64,000 nucleotides of DNA from Flavobacteriales bacterium (GCA_016699575.1 CP064979.1:930001-994000), one strand, 5' to 3'; positions 37,237-46,701 are shown, numbered from the stretch's first letter. Notes: generated by a model from the sequence alone, not told the origin. Numbers and translations: made by a program.

Positions 37237-38991
37237 CTATGCGTAGATGCCCCTCACCTGCTCGGCGTACTTGGCAAGTATCTGCTTCCGGCGCAGGCTT
37301 AGTTTGGGGGTCATCTCGCCGCCGTCGATGCTCCACTCCGTCGGCAGCAGGGCGATCTTCTTCACCTGCTCCCAATGGCCGAGCGGCGTGCACACCTGCT
37401 CCACGCTCTTCATGATGCGCTCCGCGATGCGCTTGTCCTTGATGATTTCCGCCGACGTGGTGTAGGGAATGCCCTTCAGTTCGCAGTAGTCCTTGAGGAA
37501 GGCGAAGCTGGGCACAATGAGGGCGGCCGGGAACTTCTCGTTCTCGCCGATCACCATCACCTGCTCGATGAAGCGCGAGGCCTTGAGCATGTTCTCGATG
37601 ACCTGCGGCGCGATGTACTTGCCACCGCTGGTCTTGAACATCTCCTTCTTGCGATCGGTGATGCGCAGGAAGCCGTCATCGAGCACCCCGATATCGCCGG
37701 TGTGCAACCATCCGTCGGCATCGAGAGCAGCGGCGGTGAGTTCCGGCTCCAGGTAGTAGCCCATCATGATGTTGGGGCCTTTAGCCAGGATCTCGCCGTC
37801 CTCGGCAATTCGCACCTGCACGTTCTTCAAAGGACGACCCGTGGTGCCGAAACGGAAGCCATCGTTCTTCTCGCAGTTCACGCTGATGACGGGTGAGCTC
37901 TCCGTGAGGCCATAGCCTTCCATGAGCGGGATGCCTGCTGCGTTGAAAACGCGGGCCAGACGCGGTTGCAGTGCGGCACTGCCACTGGCCACCACCCGCA
38001 CCCTACCGCCCAAAGCAGCCTGCCACTTGCTGAAGATGAGCTTCCGTGCTACAGACAACTGCACATTGTACCACCAACTGCGGCCGTGCACTTCGTAACG
38101 GTGGCCCAGGTCGAGCGCCCAGAAGAACAGCTTGCGTTTGATGCCCGAGAGCTCCTCGCCCTTGCCCACGATGCGGTCGTACACCTTCTCCAGCACGCGC
38201 GGCACGGCGGTGAAGACGTGCGGCTGCACTTCGCGGATGGCATCGCCGAGGTTGTCCATGCTCTCCTGGAAGCGGATGCTGACGCCCGCGTACATGTACA
38301 GGTACATCAGCATCCGCTCGTAGATGTGGCTGAGCGGGAGAAAGCTGATGCACAACGCCTCGTGGTCAACCGGCAAGCGCTCGATGCTGCCTTCGATGTT
38401 GCTGAGGATGTTGCCATGCGAGAGCATGACGCCCTTGGGCCTGCCCGTGGTGCCGCTGGTGTAGATGATGGTGGCGAGGTCGTCCCGCTTCACCGTATCG
38501 CCGTATTGCTTCAGCAGGTTCTTGTCCTGGTCCTTGGACAAGTCGCGCACTTCGCTCCAGTGGCGCACGCCGGTCAGCTGGTCGAAGGTGAAAAGGTGCT
38601 GGAGCGCGGGCGACTGCGACTGCGCGTGCAGGGCTTTGGCGTGTATCTCGGCATTGCTGCTGAAACACACCTTGGTGCCGCTGTGCTTGAGCACGTAGGC
38701 ATAATCCTCGGCGCTGGCGGTGGGGTACAACGGCACGTTGATGGCGCCCATGCAGAGGATGGCGCGGTCCACAATGCACCACTCGGCGCGGTTGCCACTG
38801 GCAATGGCCACTTTGTCGCCGGGCTTGATGCCCAAGGCCATCAGCCCCATGGCCACCTGCTCGCTCAGTGCGATGAGCTCTTGGGTGCTGTACGTCTTCC
38901 AAGCGCCATCGTGCTTGCTGCCGACGGCATCCTGTTTCGGGTACTTCTCCAGTTGCAGGAGCGGTATGTCGAAGAGGCGTCGGGTTTTCAT
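37237..38991 (-). CDS. Long-chain fatty-acid--CoA ligase
   Basis: 584 aa AMP-binding enzyme. Motifs: YTSGTTGRPKGVMLSHGN (about 176), EGYGLTESSPV (about 360), DGWLHTGDIG, and DRKKEMFKTSGGKYIAP, with a C-terminal PKLSLRRKQI. This places it with bacterial long-chain acyl-CoA synthetases activating fatty acids for degradation or membrane lipid synthesis. The ATG at 38991 has an AAGGAG 6 nt upstream and a promoter-like TACTTTAC at 39018-39025; 19 further upstream codons are non-coding. Divergent from the T9SS cargo gene at 39100. Confidence 0.95.
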   Translation of the reverse strand: MKTRRLFDIPLLQLEKYPKQDAVGSKHDGAWKTYSTQELIALSEQVAMGLMALGIKPGDKVAIASGNRAEWCIVDRAILCMGAINVPLYPTASAEDYAYVLKHSGTKVCFSSNAEIHAKALHAQSQSPALQHLFTFDQLTGVRHWSEVRDLSKDQDKNLLKQYGDTVKRDDLATIIYTSGTTGRPKGVMLSHGNILSNIEGSIERLPVDHEALCISFLPLSHIYERMLMYLYMYAGVSIRFQESMDNLGDAIREVQPHVFTAVPRVLEKVYDRIVGKGEELSGIKRKLFFWALDLGHRYEVHGRSWWYNVQLSVARKLIFSKWQAALGGRVRVVASGSAALQPRLARVFNAAGIPLMEGYGLTESSPVISVNCEKNDGFRFGTTGRPLKNVQVRIAEDGEILAKGPNIMMGYYLEPELTAAALDADGWLHTGDIGVLDDGFLRITDRKKEMFKTSGGKYIAPQVIENMLKASRFIEQVMVIGENEKFPAALIVPSFAFLKDYCELKGIPYTTSAEIIKDKRIAERIMKSVEQVCTPLGHWEQVKKIALLPTEWSIDGGEMTPKLSLRRKQILAKYAEQVRGIYA

Positions 38992-39017
38992 CGGTTTCTC
39001 CTTCGTGCTGGGGTCGG

Positions 39018-39025
39018 GTAAAGTA
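39018..39025 (-). promoter_or_regulatory. Promoter-like element for acyl-CoA ligase
   Basis: Minus-strand TACTTTAC, 26 nt before the ATG at 38991, in a divergent intergenic region of 108 nt. Confidence 0.4.
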
Positions 39026-39069
39026 GAACGCCCGGCGGAACACCTCACGAACCAGATGAACTATTCGAG

Positions 39070-39077
39070 TACATTCG
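39070..39077 (+). promoter_or_regulatory. Promoter-like element for the 1344-aa gene
   Basis: TACATTCG, 22 nt before the ATG at 39100. Confidence 0.5.
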
Positions 39078-39099
39078 ACAGACCAAAACGGGCCGTGAC

Positions 39100-42000
39100 A
39101 TGACTTCTAGACTTCTGCACCAACTTCTCGTTGGCATTTTCGCGCTGACCGCATGCACGGGGGGGCTCGCTCAACACGATCAGTGGGCGCTTGGCGCCCA
39201 ACGATTGGTTTTCGGACCGACAGGACCAGTGCCAACGCCATTGCCATCGCTGCCTGGCAATGACCCGTTGGAATATCATGGTGCAAAAGCCCAATTCGCA
39301 CAACAGCTGATATGGGACCACGAAGGCAACCTGGCGGCTTTCATTATCGATGGGAACATATACGACGAAGAGGGGTACCTGATAGCGGACTCATGGTCGC
39401 CGATCCCTTGGCTCGGAACGGAATACCCACCGACGAACTGCACGGACTGCGTGCCGAGCGGTACAACGGAAATCGTGATAGTCCCTATACCTGGTCAGTG
39501 TTTCAAGTTCCTGATCTTCACCACACGTATCGGCGATGGTGAGGGCGTCATCTTGGTGCCGCCGAGCTGGGGCCGCCACTTCGTTTCCATTCTAGACCTA
39601 ACCGAGAACAATCCTCACTTCGACCCTCTCATGTTTCCCGGTCGGAAAGGAGCGCTGGCAGACCTCTCTTCGATTTCGTACTACGATGTTGCGAGCGTTT
39701 GCTCCGGCGGTTTCTTCGGGCCGTCCTTTCAGGTTGGGGAGCTCCAGTACCTGAATCCCCTGTCCGACGTTGCCATGTCGCTACACATGGACGCAGTGGA
39801 CCTTGGTTGGGATCAGGAGAAATGGCTTTTCGTAACCGATGGTTGGAAGTTGAAGCGATACAAGATCGGCCTAGCTGCTCTGGAAGAAATGCTGCCGCAG
39901 CAGATCATTGTTCTAGGAACGGACTTTGAAGGCAACCGCTATCCGCAAGGCGAGCTTGAGGCGATATTGAAGGACTCGGAGTTGCGCGTTGCGTTCACGA
40001 GCAAAAGCGGCACAGCTGGGGGCAACACTTTGAGCCGTATATCCTACAATCGTTACGACCTGTCCGGGACACCGCTATCGACTGATTGGATCAACGTCTC
40101 CAACTTCCCCGATTACGAAAGCTGCCTCCGCATCAACGGACTGGAGTTCTCTGAGAATGGCGACTACCTGTACTACTTACGGAGTGAAGACCCTGAGTTG
40201 GGCTATGTAGACCTTTCGACGCTGACCGTCGTGCCGCTAACCGGCATTGACATGTTCGACCATCGCAACAGTGAACTGGAAAGCGATGAATATGGAGGGG
40301 TCGGTGGTCCCCCTCCGTTCAACGGCATGTATGCCATGGCCCCTGATGGGCGACTGGGCAGGTTGGAGTTGACCAACACGCCTGCTGCTGTGACCTGGGA
40401 CCCGGATTACCTGCAATTCGGTCTGGGCGATGTTGCAACAAGTTTCTGGGTGGATTACGCTCCTTCGATCGTGCCTCAGTTCAATTCCGATTGCCCCAAC
40501 AGCTACCACCTCCTGACTTCCCAAACTGACAACTTCACCCCTTATCCTCCGGACCTTCCTGTAGTTTGCTGTGAAGACCTCATAGCATATAAGGGCTATG
40601 CGGTCAATGTAACTGCGGGCAGCACGGTCTGGGCGCCCGGTGGCAACCCATTCGGCAACACCATCGGCGACGCTTATGTGATGGGTGACTTGATAGTGCC
40701 GAACGGCGCAAACCTCACCATCAACAACATGACCCTCCGCTTCGAGGCGGGCGCCCGCCTGATCGTTGAGGCTGGTGCATACCTGTTCTGCAGCGGCTGC
40801 ACCCTCACTACCGCATGCCCCGGTCGCTGGAAGGGCCCCGAAGTACGCGGCAACAGCAACCTTGCCCAAACACCCTTCAGCAACCAAGGCCGCTTCCAGA
40901 CCCTCAACGCCCTTGTCGAGAATGCAGAGGTGGGTGCATTTGTGGCCAAGCGGAATGGCAACGGAGGTTTGGATCCAGCGGGTTACCGGGGCATTGTGCA
41001 ATCATCCAACACCACTTGGAAGAACAATGTGATCGACGTGCAGATTCCTAGCGCCAACGGGGCCGGCTGGACAACCTGGAACCAAACGCGATTCCAGAAC
41101 TGCGATTTTCTGACCGACCAAGGCTGGCCCGATGCGTGGTTGCCTTACGCACACGCTTGGCTCCGCGACTGCGGCGTGATCCGCTTCACCAACTGCAGGT
41201 TCAGGAACACGAACACCACCTTCGTTGGGCAGGATCGTGGCTTTGGCGTGTTCGCTGCATCGAAGGCAGGACCCCGAGTGATCGGCAACAACAACCCGGC
41301 CGTGAGCTTTTTCGAGGGCCTGTGGTGCGGAGTGGCCGTCGCCAAGCACCGCCACTATTGGGTCCGCAATATGGACTTCCGAACAAGCCCGTACGGTATC
41401 GTTGACTTCGGCCCAACCCATGGCGAAGTCACTGGCAACACCTTCAACATACCTGAACGCGGTGGGCAAGGCCCTTCTCCTGTGGGCCTGCTGCTCTACC
41501 AAACCGCCAATTACGTGGTGGAAGACAATCTTTTCCAGAGCAGCGCGCCCGATGCCAACGCCGGAATCGCCTTCTGGGGTCCGTCCGAAACGCAGAACCG
41601 GATCTACAACAACAACTTCGAGCACCTAGCGCTGGGCACTTACGTGATCGGCGACCATCAGGATGAGCAGAACGTGAACGTCATTGGGCTGCAAAAGCTC
41701 TGCGGCGACTACACGGACAATAACGTGGACTATGGCATGGCCTTCGGATCGGCCATAGGCGGGGAGCAAGGGGATGCCTTCAACCAACTCGCCTTGGCTG
41801 GCAACCGATTCTTCAACACCCCCGATTGCAGCAACAACTTCGACATGGCCTTCGTGAACCCGCAGCCCGGCAGCTTCTTCAACTACAATCGCCACGATGA
41901 CGCGGATTGCGATGTGATCTGTGAGGATCCGTTGTACATGGCCGATGTAGTACCCTTCACGGGACTAACGTTCGACGAGGCTCTTCACTGTGCTGGTGGA

Positions 42001-43134
42001 TTTGGAGACGGCGGCGGCATCAACATCGTGAACGTTACGGCTGACATGAAGGCGGCCAAGACACAATTCGAGAGCGCCTTGGCGCAATACAACGGTACCG
42101 TGAACGGCGGCAAGGGTGCCGATCTACTAGCGCTGATCAACCAAGAGAGTCCTTGGTTGTCCAGCCATGCGTTGCGCGATTCGCTCCTGGCGAACCACCC
42201 ATTGGGCGAAGAAGTGTTGTTGGCCATGATCCACCGGGAGGAACCCATGAACGGTTGGCATATCACGCAGGTGATGTTGCAGAACGCAGTGGTAGAGGGT
42301 GGTGTGGTGGAGACTCTACGAGGAAAGGAACTAGTAAGCCCGTACCAGATGGCGCTGATCGAACAGGCCCAAGCCAGCGGCAATACCAGTATTAAGGATG
42401 TGCTGGAAGACGAAATGCACGAGCAGGGGAACCGGCACTACATGGCGCAGGTGAACTGCCTGCGCTACTGGATGAGCGACACGGTCACCACAACAGCCGA
42501 AGACAGCATTCTGATGGTGCTGGAACACGGAATAGGCACAGGAGGGCGTCTGGCATTACTACTCTACCACCTAGAGGGGGGCAACTGGAGCGACATGGAA
42601 CCCATAATGCTTGAGCCGTGGTACCTCGAACACAAGCACACCTATCTCAGAGACTACGTCAGTAGTATGCGCAGTGCGTTCGGTGACCCGGAGCAGCTCA
42701 GCATTGCTGAAATACAGCACTTTGAGCTGATCACTGGAAGTAGCGATGCCGGTAGTGGTTTGTGCTGGGGAACGCTGTTGGAATTGGACAAATGGCGGGA
42801 CTTGCCGGAACTTGATATTCCTTCGGGATGGAGGACGATGAGCCACAATGGCCCAATGGTCTACCCCCTGAAGAGCACCGTTGAATTCAGGGTGGACCCG
42901 AACCCAGCAAGTGGAACAGCTTGGGTGAGTTGGGACAATGATATGCTGATAGATCGCTTGAGCCTGTACGGACCCACCGGGGCACTATTGGCAGAGTATC
43001 GAACGAGCGATGGCGCGGCGCTGTTCGAGTTAACGGTCAATGATCTTCCGGCCGGACTGTATCTCTTACGCGGCACTAGCGAGGGGGTAGTGGTTGGGGA
43101 GCGAAAGCTCACCGTGGTCCGTGAGCAACGATGA
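39100..43134 (+). CDS. Large secreted beta-helix protein, type A T9SS signal
   Basis: 1344 aa with a signal peptide (LLVGIFALTACTGGLAQ). Residues about 30-480 read like a beta-propeller (repeating short strands, e.g. RLSRISYNRYDL, LEFSENGDYLYYL). Residues about 500-930 look like a right-handed parallel beta-helix: repeated short N-rich turns such as DNLFQSSAPDANAGIAF and NRIYNNNFEHLALGTYV. A helical segment follows (about 960-1240), then a type A sorting domain (FRVDPNPASGTAW to KLTVVREQR). Function unknown; possibly polysaccharide binding or cleavage, since beta-helices are common there, but no catalytic site is identified. Its stop overlaps the next ATG, so the two are coupled. Confidence 0.85.
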   Translation: MTSRLLHQLLVGIFALTACTGGLAQHDQWALGAQRLVFGPTGPVPTPLPSLPGNDPLEYHGAKAQFAQQLIWDHEGNLAAFIIDGNIYDEEGYLIADSWSPIPWLGTEYPPTNCTDCVPSGTTEIVIVPIPGQCFKFLIFTTRIGDGEGVILVPPSWGRHFVSILDLTENNPHFDPLMFPGRKGALADLSSISYYDVASVCSGGFFGPSFQVGELQYLNPLSDVAMSLHMDAVDLGWDQEKWLFVTDGWKLKRYKIGLAALEEMLPQQIIVLGTDFEGNRYPQGELEAILKDSELRVAFTSKSGTAGGNTLSRISYNRYDLSGTPLSTDWINVSNFPDYESCLRINGLEFSENGDYLYYLRSEDPELGYVDLSTLTVVPLTGIDMFDHRNSELESDEYGGVGGPPPFNGMYAMAPDGRLGRLELTNTPAAVTWDPDYLQFGLGDVATSFWVDYAPSIVPQFNSDCPNSYHLLTSQTDNFTPYPPDLPVVCCEDLIAYKGYAVNVTAGSTVWAPGGNPFGNTIGDAYVMGDLIVPNGANLTINNMTLRFEAGARLIVEAGAYLFCSGCTLTTACPGRWKGPEVRGNSNLAQTPFSNQGRFQTLNALVENAEVGAFVAKRNGNGGLDPAGYRGIVQSSNTTWKNNVIDVQIPSANGAGWTTWNQTRFQNCDFLTDQGWPDAWLPYAHAWLRDCGVIRFTNCRFRNTNTTFVGQDRGFGVFAASKAGPRVIGNNNPAVSFFEGLWCGVAVAKHRHYWVRNMDFRTSPYGIVDFGPTHGEVTGNTFNIPERGGQGPSPVGLLLYQTANYVVEDNLFQSSAPDANAGIAFWGPSETQNRIYNNNFEHLALGTYVIGDHQDEQNVNVIGLQKLCGDYTDNNVDYGMAFGSAIGGEQGDAFNQLALAGNRFFNTPDCSNNFDMAFVNPQPGSFFNYNRHDDADCDVICEDPLYMADVVPFTGLTFDEALHCAGGFGDGGGINIVNVTADMKAAKTQFESALAQYNGTVNGGKGADLLALINQESPWLSSHALRDSLLANHPLGEEVLLAMIHREEPMNGWHITQVMLQNAVVEGGVVETLRGKELVSPYQMALIEQAQASGNTSIKDVLEDEMHEQGNRHYMAQVNCLRYWMSDTVTTTAEDSILMVLEHGIGTGGRLALLLYHLEGGNWSDMEPIMLEPWYLEHKHTYLRDYVSSMRSAFGDPEQLSIAEIQHFELITGSSDAGSGLCWGTLLELDKWRDLPELDIPSGWRTMSHNGPMVYPLKSTVEFRVDPNPASGTAWVSWDNDMLIDRLSLYGPTGALLAEYRTSDGAALFELTVNDLPAGLYLLRGTSEGVVVGERKLTVVREQR

Positions 43135-44639
43135 TGGTCATGCGTTTCAGAGGACTCGGCGTATACTTTGTCGCAGTGGCATCATGTCCTTGCTTGTCGC
43201 AAGGCACGTTTAACGTAGTACAGAACTATAGCCTTTCCATAGGCTCCTTGGATGCGGGCGGTGCGATCGGGCGTTCGGTGTACGAGACCGCAACCGGGTA
43301 CAACGTGGTTGGGAGCGCAGTGGTACCCGGTAATCTCGGAAAGCCCTTCGTGACTTTTTTCGATACGGACGGGGCTTGTGTCGGACAGGAACAGCACTAC
43401 GGAGCATCGCCATACGACTACGACCATGGTTATTCAGATCCCGTTTGGAGCGAAGATGGCCTGAAGAAGGTTGTGATGACCGAGTTCGAGTCTGGCAACT
43501 TCAGTTACTCCAGGCAAATACTGGTGGCCTACAACGACCTTGGCGACACTGCCTACACGCACTCGCTCATTGATACGGGCTACATGGGAATGAGACAAAC
43601 CTGCATCTTGTCCGACGGCCGGGTAGCTGCATGCGGGTTCAGCGACCCGGACTCCGTTCCTGCTCGTGCACTGTTGCTATTGGCGGATACGCTCGGACAG
43701 AACGTGGAGGCTATCACATACGCGAACACCGTAATGGCCCTAGGCGTCAGGCCGCTGATGCCGAATGGCGCGGTGCTCAGCGGATTTGTTGCGGGCGTGA
43801 GCGATGGATTGTGGGTAATGCGACTGGACAGCGCAGGAAACACCCTGTGGAGAAGGAATTTCGGGGGCAGTCAACACGCCTATGACAATGTCAGCGCCAT
43901 CCAGACCCAGGATGGTGGTATTGTGGCCACGGGCAGTTTTATGCCCCTGCCGGGTAGTTGGAATTCACCACAGTGGAACTACTTCCGCAAGTGGGACATC
44001 AACGGCAACGTGCAGTGGAGCAAGCAATACAACCAAGCGCAAGACGCGACTACGTTCGACATTGAGGAATTGCCAAACGGGGATCTGGTGGCCAGCGGTT
44101 CGGAGAACACCCATTGGGGATTGCTCATTAAGTTGGAACCTGATGGAGACCTGTCTTGGCTTCGACGGTACACCTACTACACCAGCAACGGTTCCCAGCA
44201 CGGGCTCTATGATGTGGAACCCACCAGTGACGGAGGTTTTGTTGCTACTGGGGTTTCTAGGCAAGGAGTCAGTGACAGCCTTCCCGGCCTTCAGATGGTA
44301 TGGCTACTGAAAGTGGACAGTGCAGGCTGCTTGGTGCCTGGCTGCGGCAACATAGGCGTGGAGGAAGTGGCCTTGGGCCTGGAAAATGCGCTGAGCGTGT
44401 ACCCCAACCCGGCAAGGGACCAAGCACAGGTGATGTTGGACCTGCCACAAGACCTTGAGGTACGCGGTGCGCTGCAGCTTGTGGTGGTGGATGGCCTTGG
44501 CCGCACGGTGCTTGAAGTACCGGTCGGCAATGCCCGGACCTTGCAACTTGAACTAGCAGGCTTGGCGGCCGGTGTGCACTACGTGCACTTGAGGGATGAA
44601 ACACGGTGGTTGAGCGGGACGAAACTCGTTGTGGAGTAG
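43131..44639 (+). CDS. Secreted repeat protein, type A T9SS signal
   Basis: 502 aa with a signal peptide (VYFVAVASCPCLSQ). Repeats of the type DGGIVATGSF, NGDLVASGS, DGGFVATGVS about every 50 residues suggest a beta-propeller of about six blades. The C-terminal sorting domain (LSVYPNPARDQAQV, LGRTVLEV, GVHYVHLRDETRWLSGTKLVVE) is type A. It is paralogous in plan to the protein at 50332-51759 (shared PGC, SVYPNP and HWLSGGKL-like endings). ATGA-coupled to the 1344-aa gene, so both may be exported together. Convergent with SMUG2 with 4 nt between stops. Confidence 0.86.
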   Translation: MMVMRFRGLGVYFVAVASCPCLSQGTFNVVQNYSLSIGSLDAGGAIGRSVYETATGYNVVGSAVVPGNLGKPFVTFFDTDGACVGQEQHYGASPYDYDHGYSDPVWSEDGLKKVVMTEFESGNFSYSRQILVAYNDLGDTAYTHSLIDTGYMGMRQTCILSDGRVAACGFSDPDSVPARALLLLADTLGQNVEAITYANTVMALGVRPLMPNGAVLSGFVAGVSDGLWVMRLDSAGNTLWRRNFGGSQHAYDNVSAIQTQDGGIVATGSFMPLPGSWNSPQWNYFRKWDINGNVQWSKQYNQAQDATTFDIEELPNGDLVASGSENTHWGLLIKLEPDGDLSWLRRYTYYTSNGSQHGLYDVEPTSDGGFVATGVSRQGVSDSLPGLQMVWLLKVDSAGCLVPGCGNIGVEEVALGLENALSVYPNPARDQAQVMLDLPQDLEVRGALQLVVVDGLGRTVLEVPVGNARTLQLELAGLAAGVHYVHLRDETRWLSGTKLVVE

Positions 44640-44643
44640 TCCA

Positions 44644-45333
44644 TCACTCCACCGCCTCCGCATACTTCCGCACATACTCCTCCACGCTCTTCGCCTTGTA
44701 CTGCATGATGAAGCGCGGGTGCTCCAGCGGCACGATGCGTTGGAAGAAGCGGTGCTCAGCGTTGAGCTCTTCGAGGAACTTGAGGTTCTTGCCCGTGCCG
44801 ATGCACAGCACCTTGTCCGTGCGCATGCCCGCGTCCACCACATTGCGGATCCATTGCGCGGCGAAAGGACGGATGGCCTTCATCAGCGCGGGGTCGTCGT
44901 AGTAGTTGAGGTTGATGGGCGTTCCCTTGGGACCGTCCTTCACGAAGCCGAGCGGGCAGATGGCGCTGACGTACACGCGGCGGTAGAAGACCTGCGCCCC
45001 ACCGGCAGCGCGCACCGCGCGGTAGAAGAAATCGCTGCTGGGCTCGTGGGTGCGGATGCCGTTGACGGTGATGCCAAGGTCGCTTTCGCAGCGCTTGGTA
45101 TCGGTGAAGCAAAGGCCGGTGCTGCCCGCACCCAACCGGCCGGGGTTGATGCCGAGCATCAGTAAGCGCGGATCGTCATCGGCGAAGAGGCTGGTGTGGA
45201 AGTCGCGGACGATGCGGCGCACTTCGGTGGCATGCTCGCCGTTCATCGGGTCCAGGACGCCGATGTCCTTGGGCAAGCGCACGCCGCTGAGCGAGGCGTT
45301 TAGGACGAGCGGCAGCAGGCGGTGAGCGAGCAT
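44644..45333 (-). CDS. SMUG2-like uracil-DNA glycosylase
   Basis: 229 aa. Members of this UDG-superfamily branch remove uracil and related deaminated bases. Visible: LMLGINPGRLGAGSTGLCFTD (family GINPGR motif) and a second motif LEHPRFIMQYKAK near residue 208. The C-terminus is short. A promoter-like GATCTTTG ends 4 nt before the ATG at 45333. Stands alone between a convergent cargo gene and a hairpin-rich gap below lptF/G. The exact substrate range is not shown by sequence. Confidence 0.88.
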   Translation of the reverse strand: MLAHRLLPLVLNASLSGVRLPKDIGVLDPMNGEHATEVRRIVRDFHTSLFADDDPRLLMLGINPGRLGAGSTGLCFTDTKRCESDLGITVNGIRTHEPSSDFFYRAVRAAGGAQVFYRRVYVSAICPLGFVKDGPKGTPINLNYYDDPALMKAIRPFAAQWIRNVVDAGMRTDKVLCIGTGKNLKFLEELNAEHRFFQRIVPLEHPRFIMQYKAKSVEEYVRKYAEAVE

Positions 45334-45337
45334 TGGA

Positions 45338-45345
45338 CAAAGATC
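45338..45345 (-). promoter_or_regulatory. Promoter-like element 4 nt before the SMUG2-like start
   Basis: Minus-strand GATCTTTG, then TCCA and ATG. Almost the same as the element at 29750. Confidence 0.5.
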
Positions 45346-45377
45346 ATGAAGTCAGGCACCGCAGATGAATGCAACCA

Positions 45378-45463
45378 CGGATGAGGATGATACGGATGAT
45401 AAACGCGCGGACGACCATAGAGTTCGGTCAGGTCGTCCATATCATCATCATCCTCTTCATCCG
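45378..45463. terminator. Long imperfect hairpin below lptF/G
   Basis: Outer arms CGGATGAGGATGATACGGAT (45378 onward) and the inverse of CGGATGAAGAGGATGATGAT (ending 45463) pair imperfectly; the inner core GGACGACC (45409-45416) / GGTCGTCC (45431-45438) is a perfect 8 bp with a 14-nt loop. It begins 14 nt after the lptF/G stop, so could end that transcript, or be another dispersed repeat. Confidence 0.5.
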
Positions 45464-45477
45464 CTGATGAATTCGAA

Positions 45478-46557
45478 CTACTTCGGCGCGGTGCGGTGGA
45501 TGTAGATGCCCAGCAGCAGGAAGATGGTGTTGGGTATCCACACGGCGATAACGGGTGCCATGCCGGCGTTGGTGGCGGCCACGGTGGTCATCTTCATGGC
45601 GAAGATGTAGAGCACGGCCAGCACGATGCCCAATGCGATGTGCAAGCCCGTGCCGCCGCGCACCTTGCGGCTGGCGAGCCCCACGCCGATGAGGATGAAG
45701 ACGTACGTGGCGAAGGGATAGCTGGTGCGCTGGTGCATCTCCACTTCGAAGAAGGCCGTGTCGCCGCCTCCGCGGGCGCGCTCAGCAGCGATGAACTCCG
45801 CCAGCTGCGGCGTGCGCATGGCGGCGGCGTTGCCGGGGCGTTGGCCCACATCGCTCGGAACCAGTGCGAGCGCGGTATCGAGCATGGCACCCCGCGTGAT
45901 GCTCTCCTTGCCGCCCTCGATGGTGCGGATGTAGTAGTCCTCGACTTTCCAGTGGCCGGTGAGCGTGTCGTACGTGGCGCGGTCGGCGAAGAGCTTCCAG
46001 CGAAGGGCGTTGCCGTCCCACTGCTCCAGGCTGAAATGGAAGCCGCGCTTGGCCTGCGCATCGAAGGTCTCGAAGTAGGCGATGCTGCCGGGGGTGATCT
46101 CGCGGTGGATGTTGCTCTCGTCGATGAAGAAGGTGGCGCGGATGTGCTCCTCCTCGAAGGCGAGGCGCACCTTGTTCGCATCGGGCAGCAACGTGTGGTT
46201 GACGACCAGCGCCACGATGGTGAGGAAGGTGCCGCTGACCATGTAAGGCCGCAGGAAACGGTTGTAGCTGACGCCGCCGCTAAGCATGGCGATGACCTCG
46301 CTGCGGTGCGCCAAGCGGCTCGTGCACAGCACCACCGCAATGAAGATGAGCAGCCCGCTGAAGAGGTTGGCGTAGTAGATGATGAAGTTGACGTAGTACT
46401 GGCTGACGATCTCGCCGAACGTCGCGGTCATCTCGCTGAAGTCCTCGGTCTTCTCGCTCACGTCGAACACCACGGCAATGGCCATGATGACGGCGAGGAT
46501 GAAGAAGAACGTCCCGAGGAAGTTCCGGATGATGTACCTGTCGAGGGAGGTGAACAC
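45478..46557 (-). CDS. LptF/LptG family lipopolysaccharide export permease
   Basis: 359 aa. Inner-membrane permease of the Lpt machine that moves lipopolysaccharide outward, working with LptB. Three hydrophobic N-terminal segments, a periplasmic jelly-roll-like middle (FFIDESNIHREITPGSIAYFETFD), and three C-terminal segments. I use the GTG at 46557, giving (M)FTSLDRYIIRNFLGTFFF, the family N-terminus: the ATG at 46629 sits inside a heptamer repeat and its extra 24 codons read as repeat-derived sequence. A promoter-like CATCTTCG ends 7 nt before the GTG. tgt lies upstream in the same direction, a neighbourhood seen in Bacteroidota. Confidence 0.9.
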   Translation of the reverse strand: MFTSLDRYIIRNFLGTFFFILAVIMAIAVVFDVSEKTEDFSEMTATFGEIVSQYYVNFIIYYANLFSGLLIFIAVVLCTSRLAHRSEVIAMLSGGVSYNRFLRPYMVSGTFLTIVALVVNHTLLPDANKVRLAFEEEHIRATFFIDESNIHREITPGSIAYFETFDAQAKRGFHFSLEQWDGNALRWKLFADRATYDTLTGHWKVEDYYIRTIEGGKESITRGAMLDTALALVPSDVGQRPGNAAAMRTPQLAEFIAAERARGGGDTAFFEVEMHQRTSYPFATYVFILIGVGLASRKVRGGTGLHIALGIVLAVLYIFAMKMTTVAATNAGMAPVIAVWIPNTIFLLLGIYIHRTAPK

Positions 46558-46564
46558 GGAGGGA

Positions 46565-46572
46565 CGAAGATG
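46565..46572 (-). promoter_or_regulatory. Promoter-like element deciding the lptF/G GTG start
   Basis: Minus-strand CATCTTCG with 7 nt (TCCCTCC) to the GTG at 46557. An ATG at 46629 would lie upstream of it. Confidence 0.5.
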
Positions 46573-46612
46573 GTGCTTCGCTGCGCTCGCACTGACGAGG
46601 AATGAACGGTTC

Positions 46613-46701
46613 CAAGTGACAAAGCCCAAGTGTCAAGTGACAAGGTTCAAGGGGGAGGGGAAGACATATGTCACAAGTCTCAAGTTTCAAGTCCCAAGTA
46701 C
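46613..46701 (+). repeat. Heptamer array CAAGNNN, copy 2
   Basis: Ten phased 7-nt units in two runs: 46613-46654 (CAAGTGA, CAAAGCC, CAAGTGT, CAAGTGA, CAAGGTT, CAAGGGG) and 46674-46701 (CAAGTCT, CAAGTTT, CAAGTCC, CAAGTAC), separated by 19 nt. Located between tgt and lptF/G. Confidence 0.85.

Noticed and set aside
46558..46629. Longer lptF/G starting at ATG 46629
   Set aside because: The extra codons come from the heptamer array, and the promoter-like element lies between this ATG and the GTG at 46557.
46613..46701. CRISPR-like array
   Set aside because: Units are 7 nt with no spacers, and no cas genes are near.
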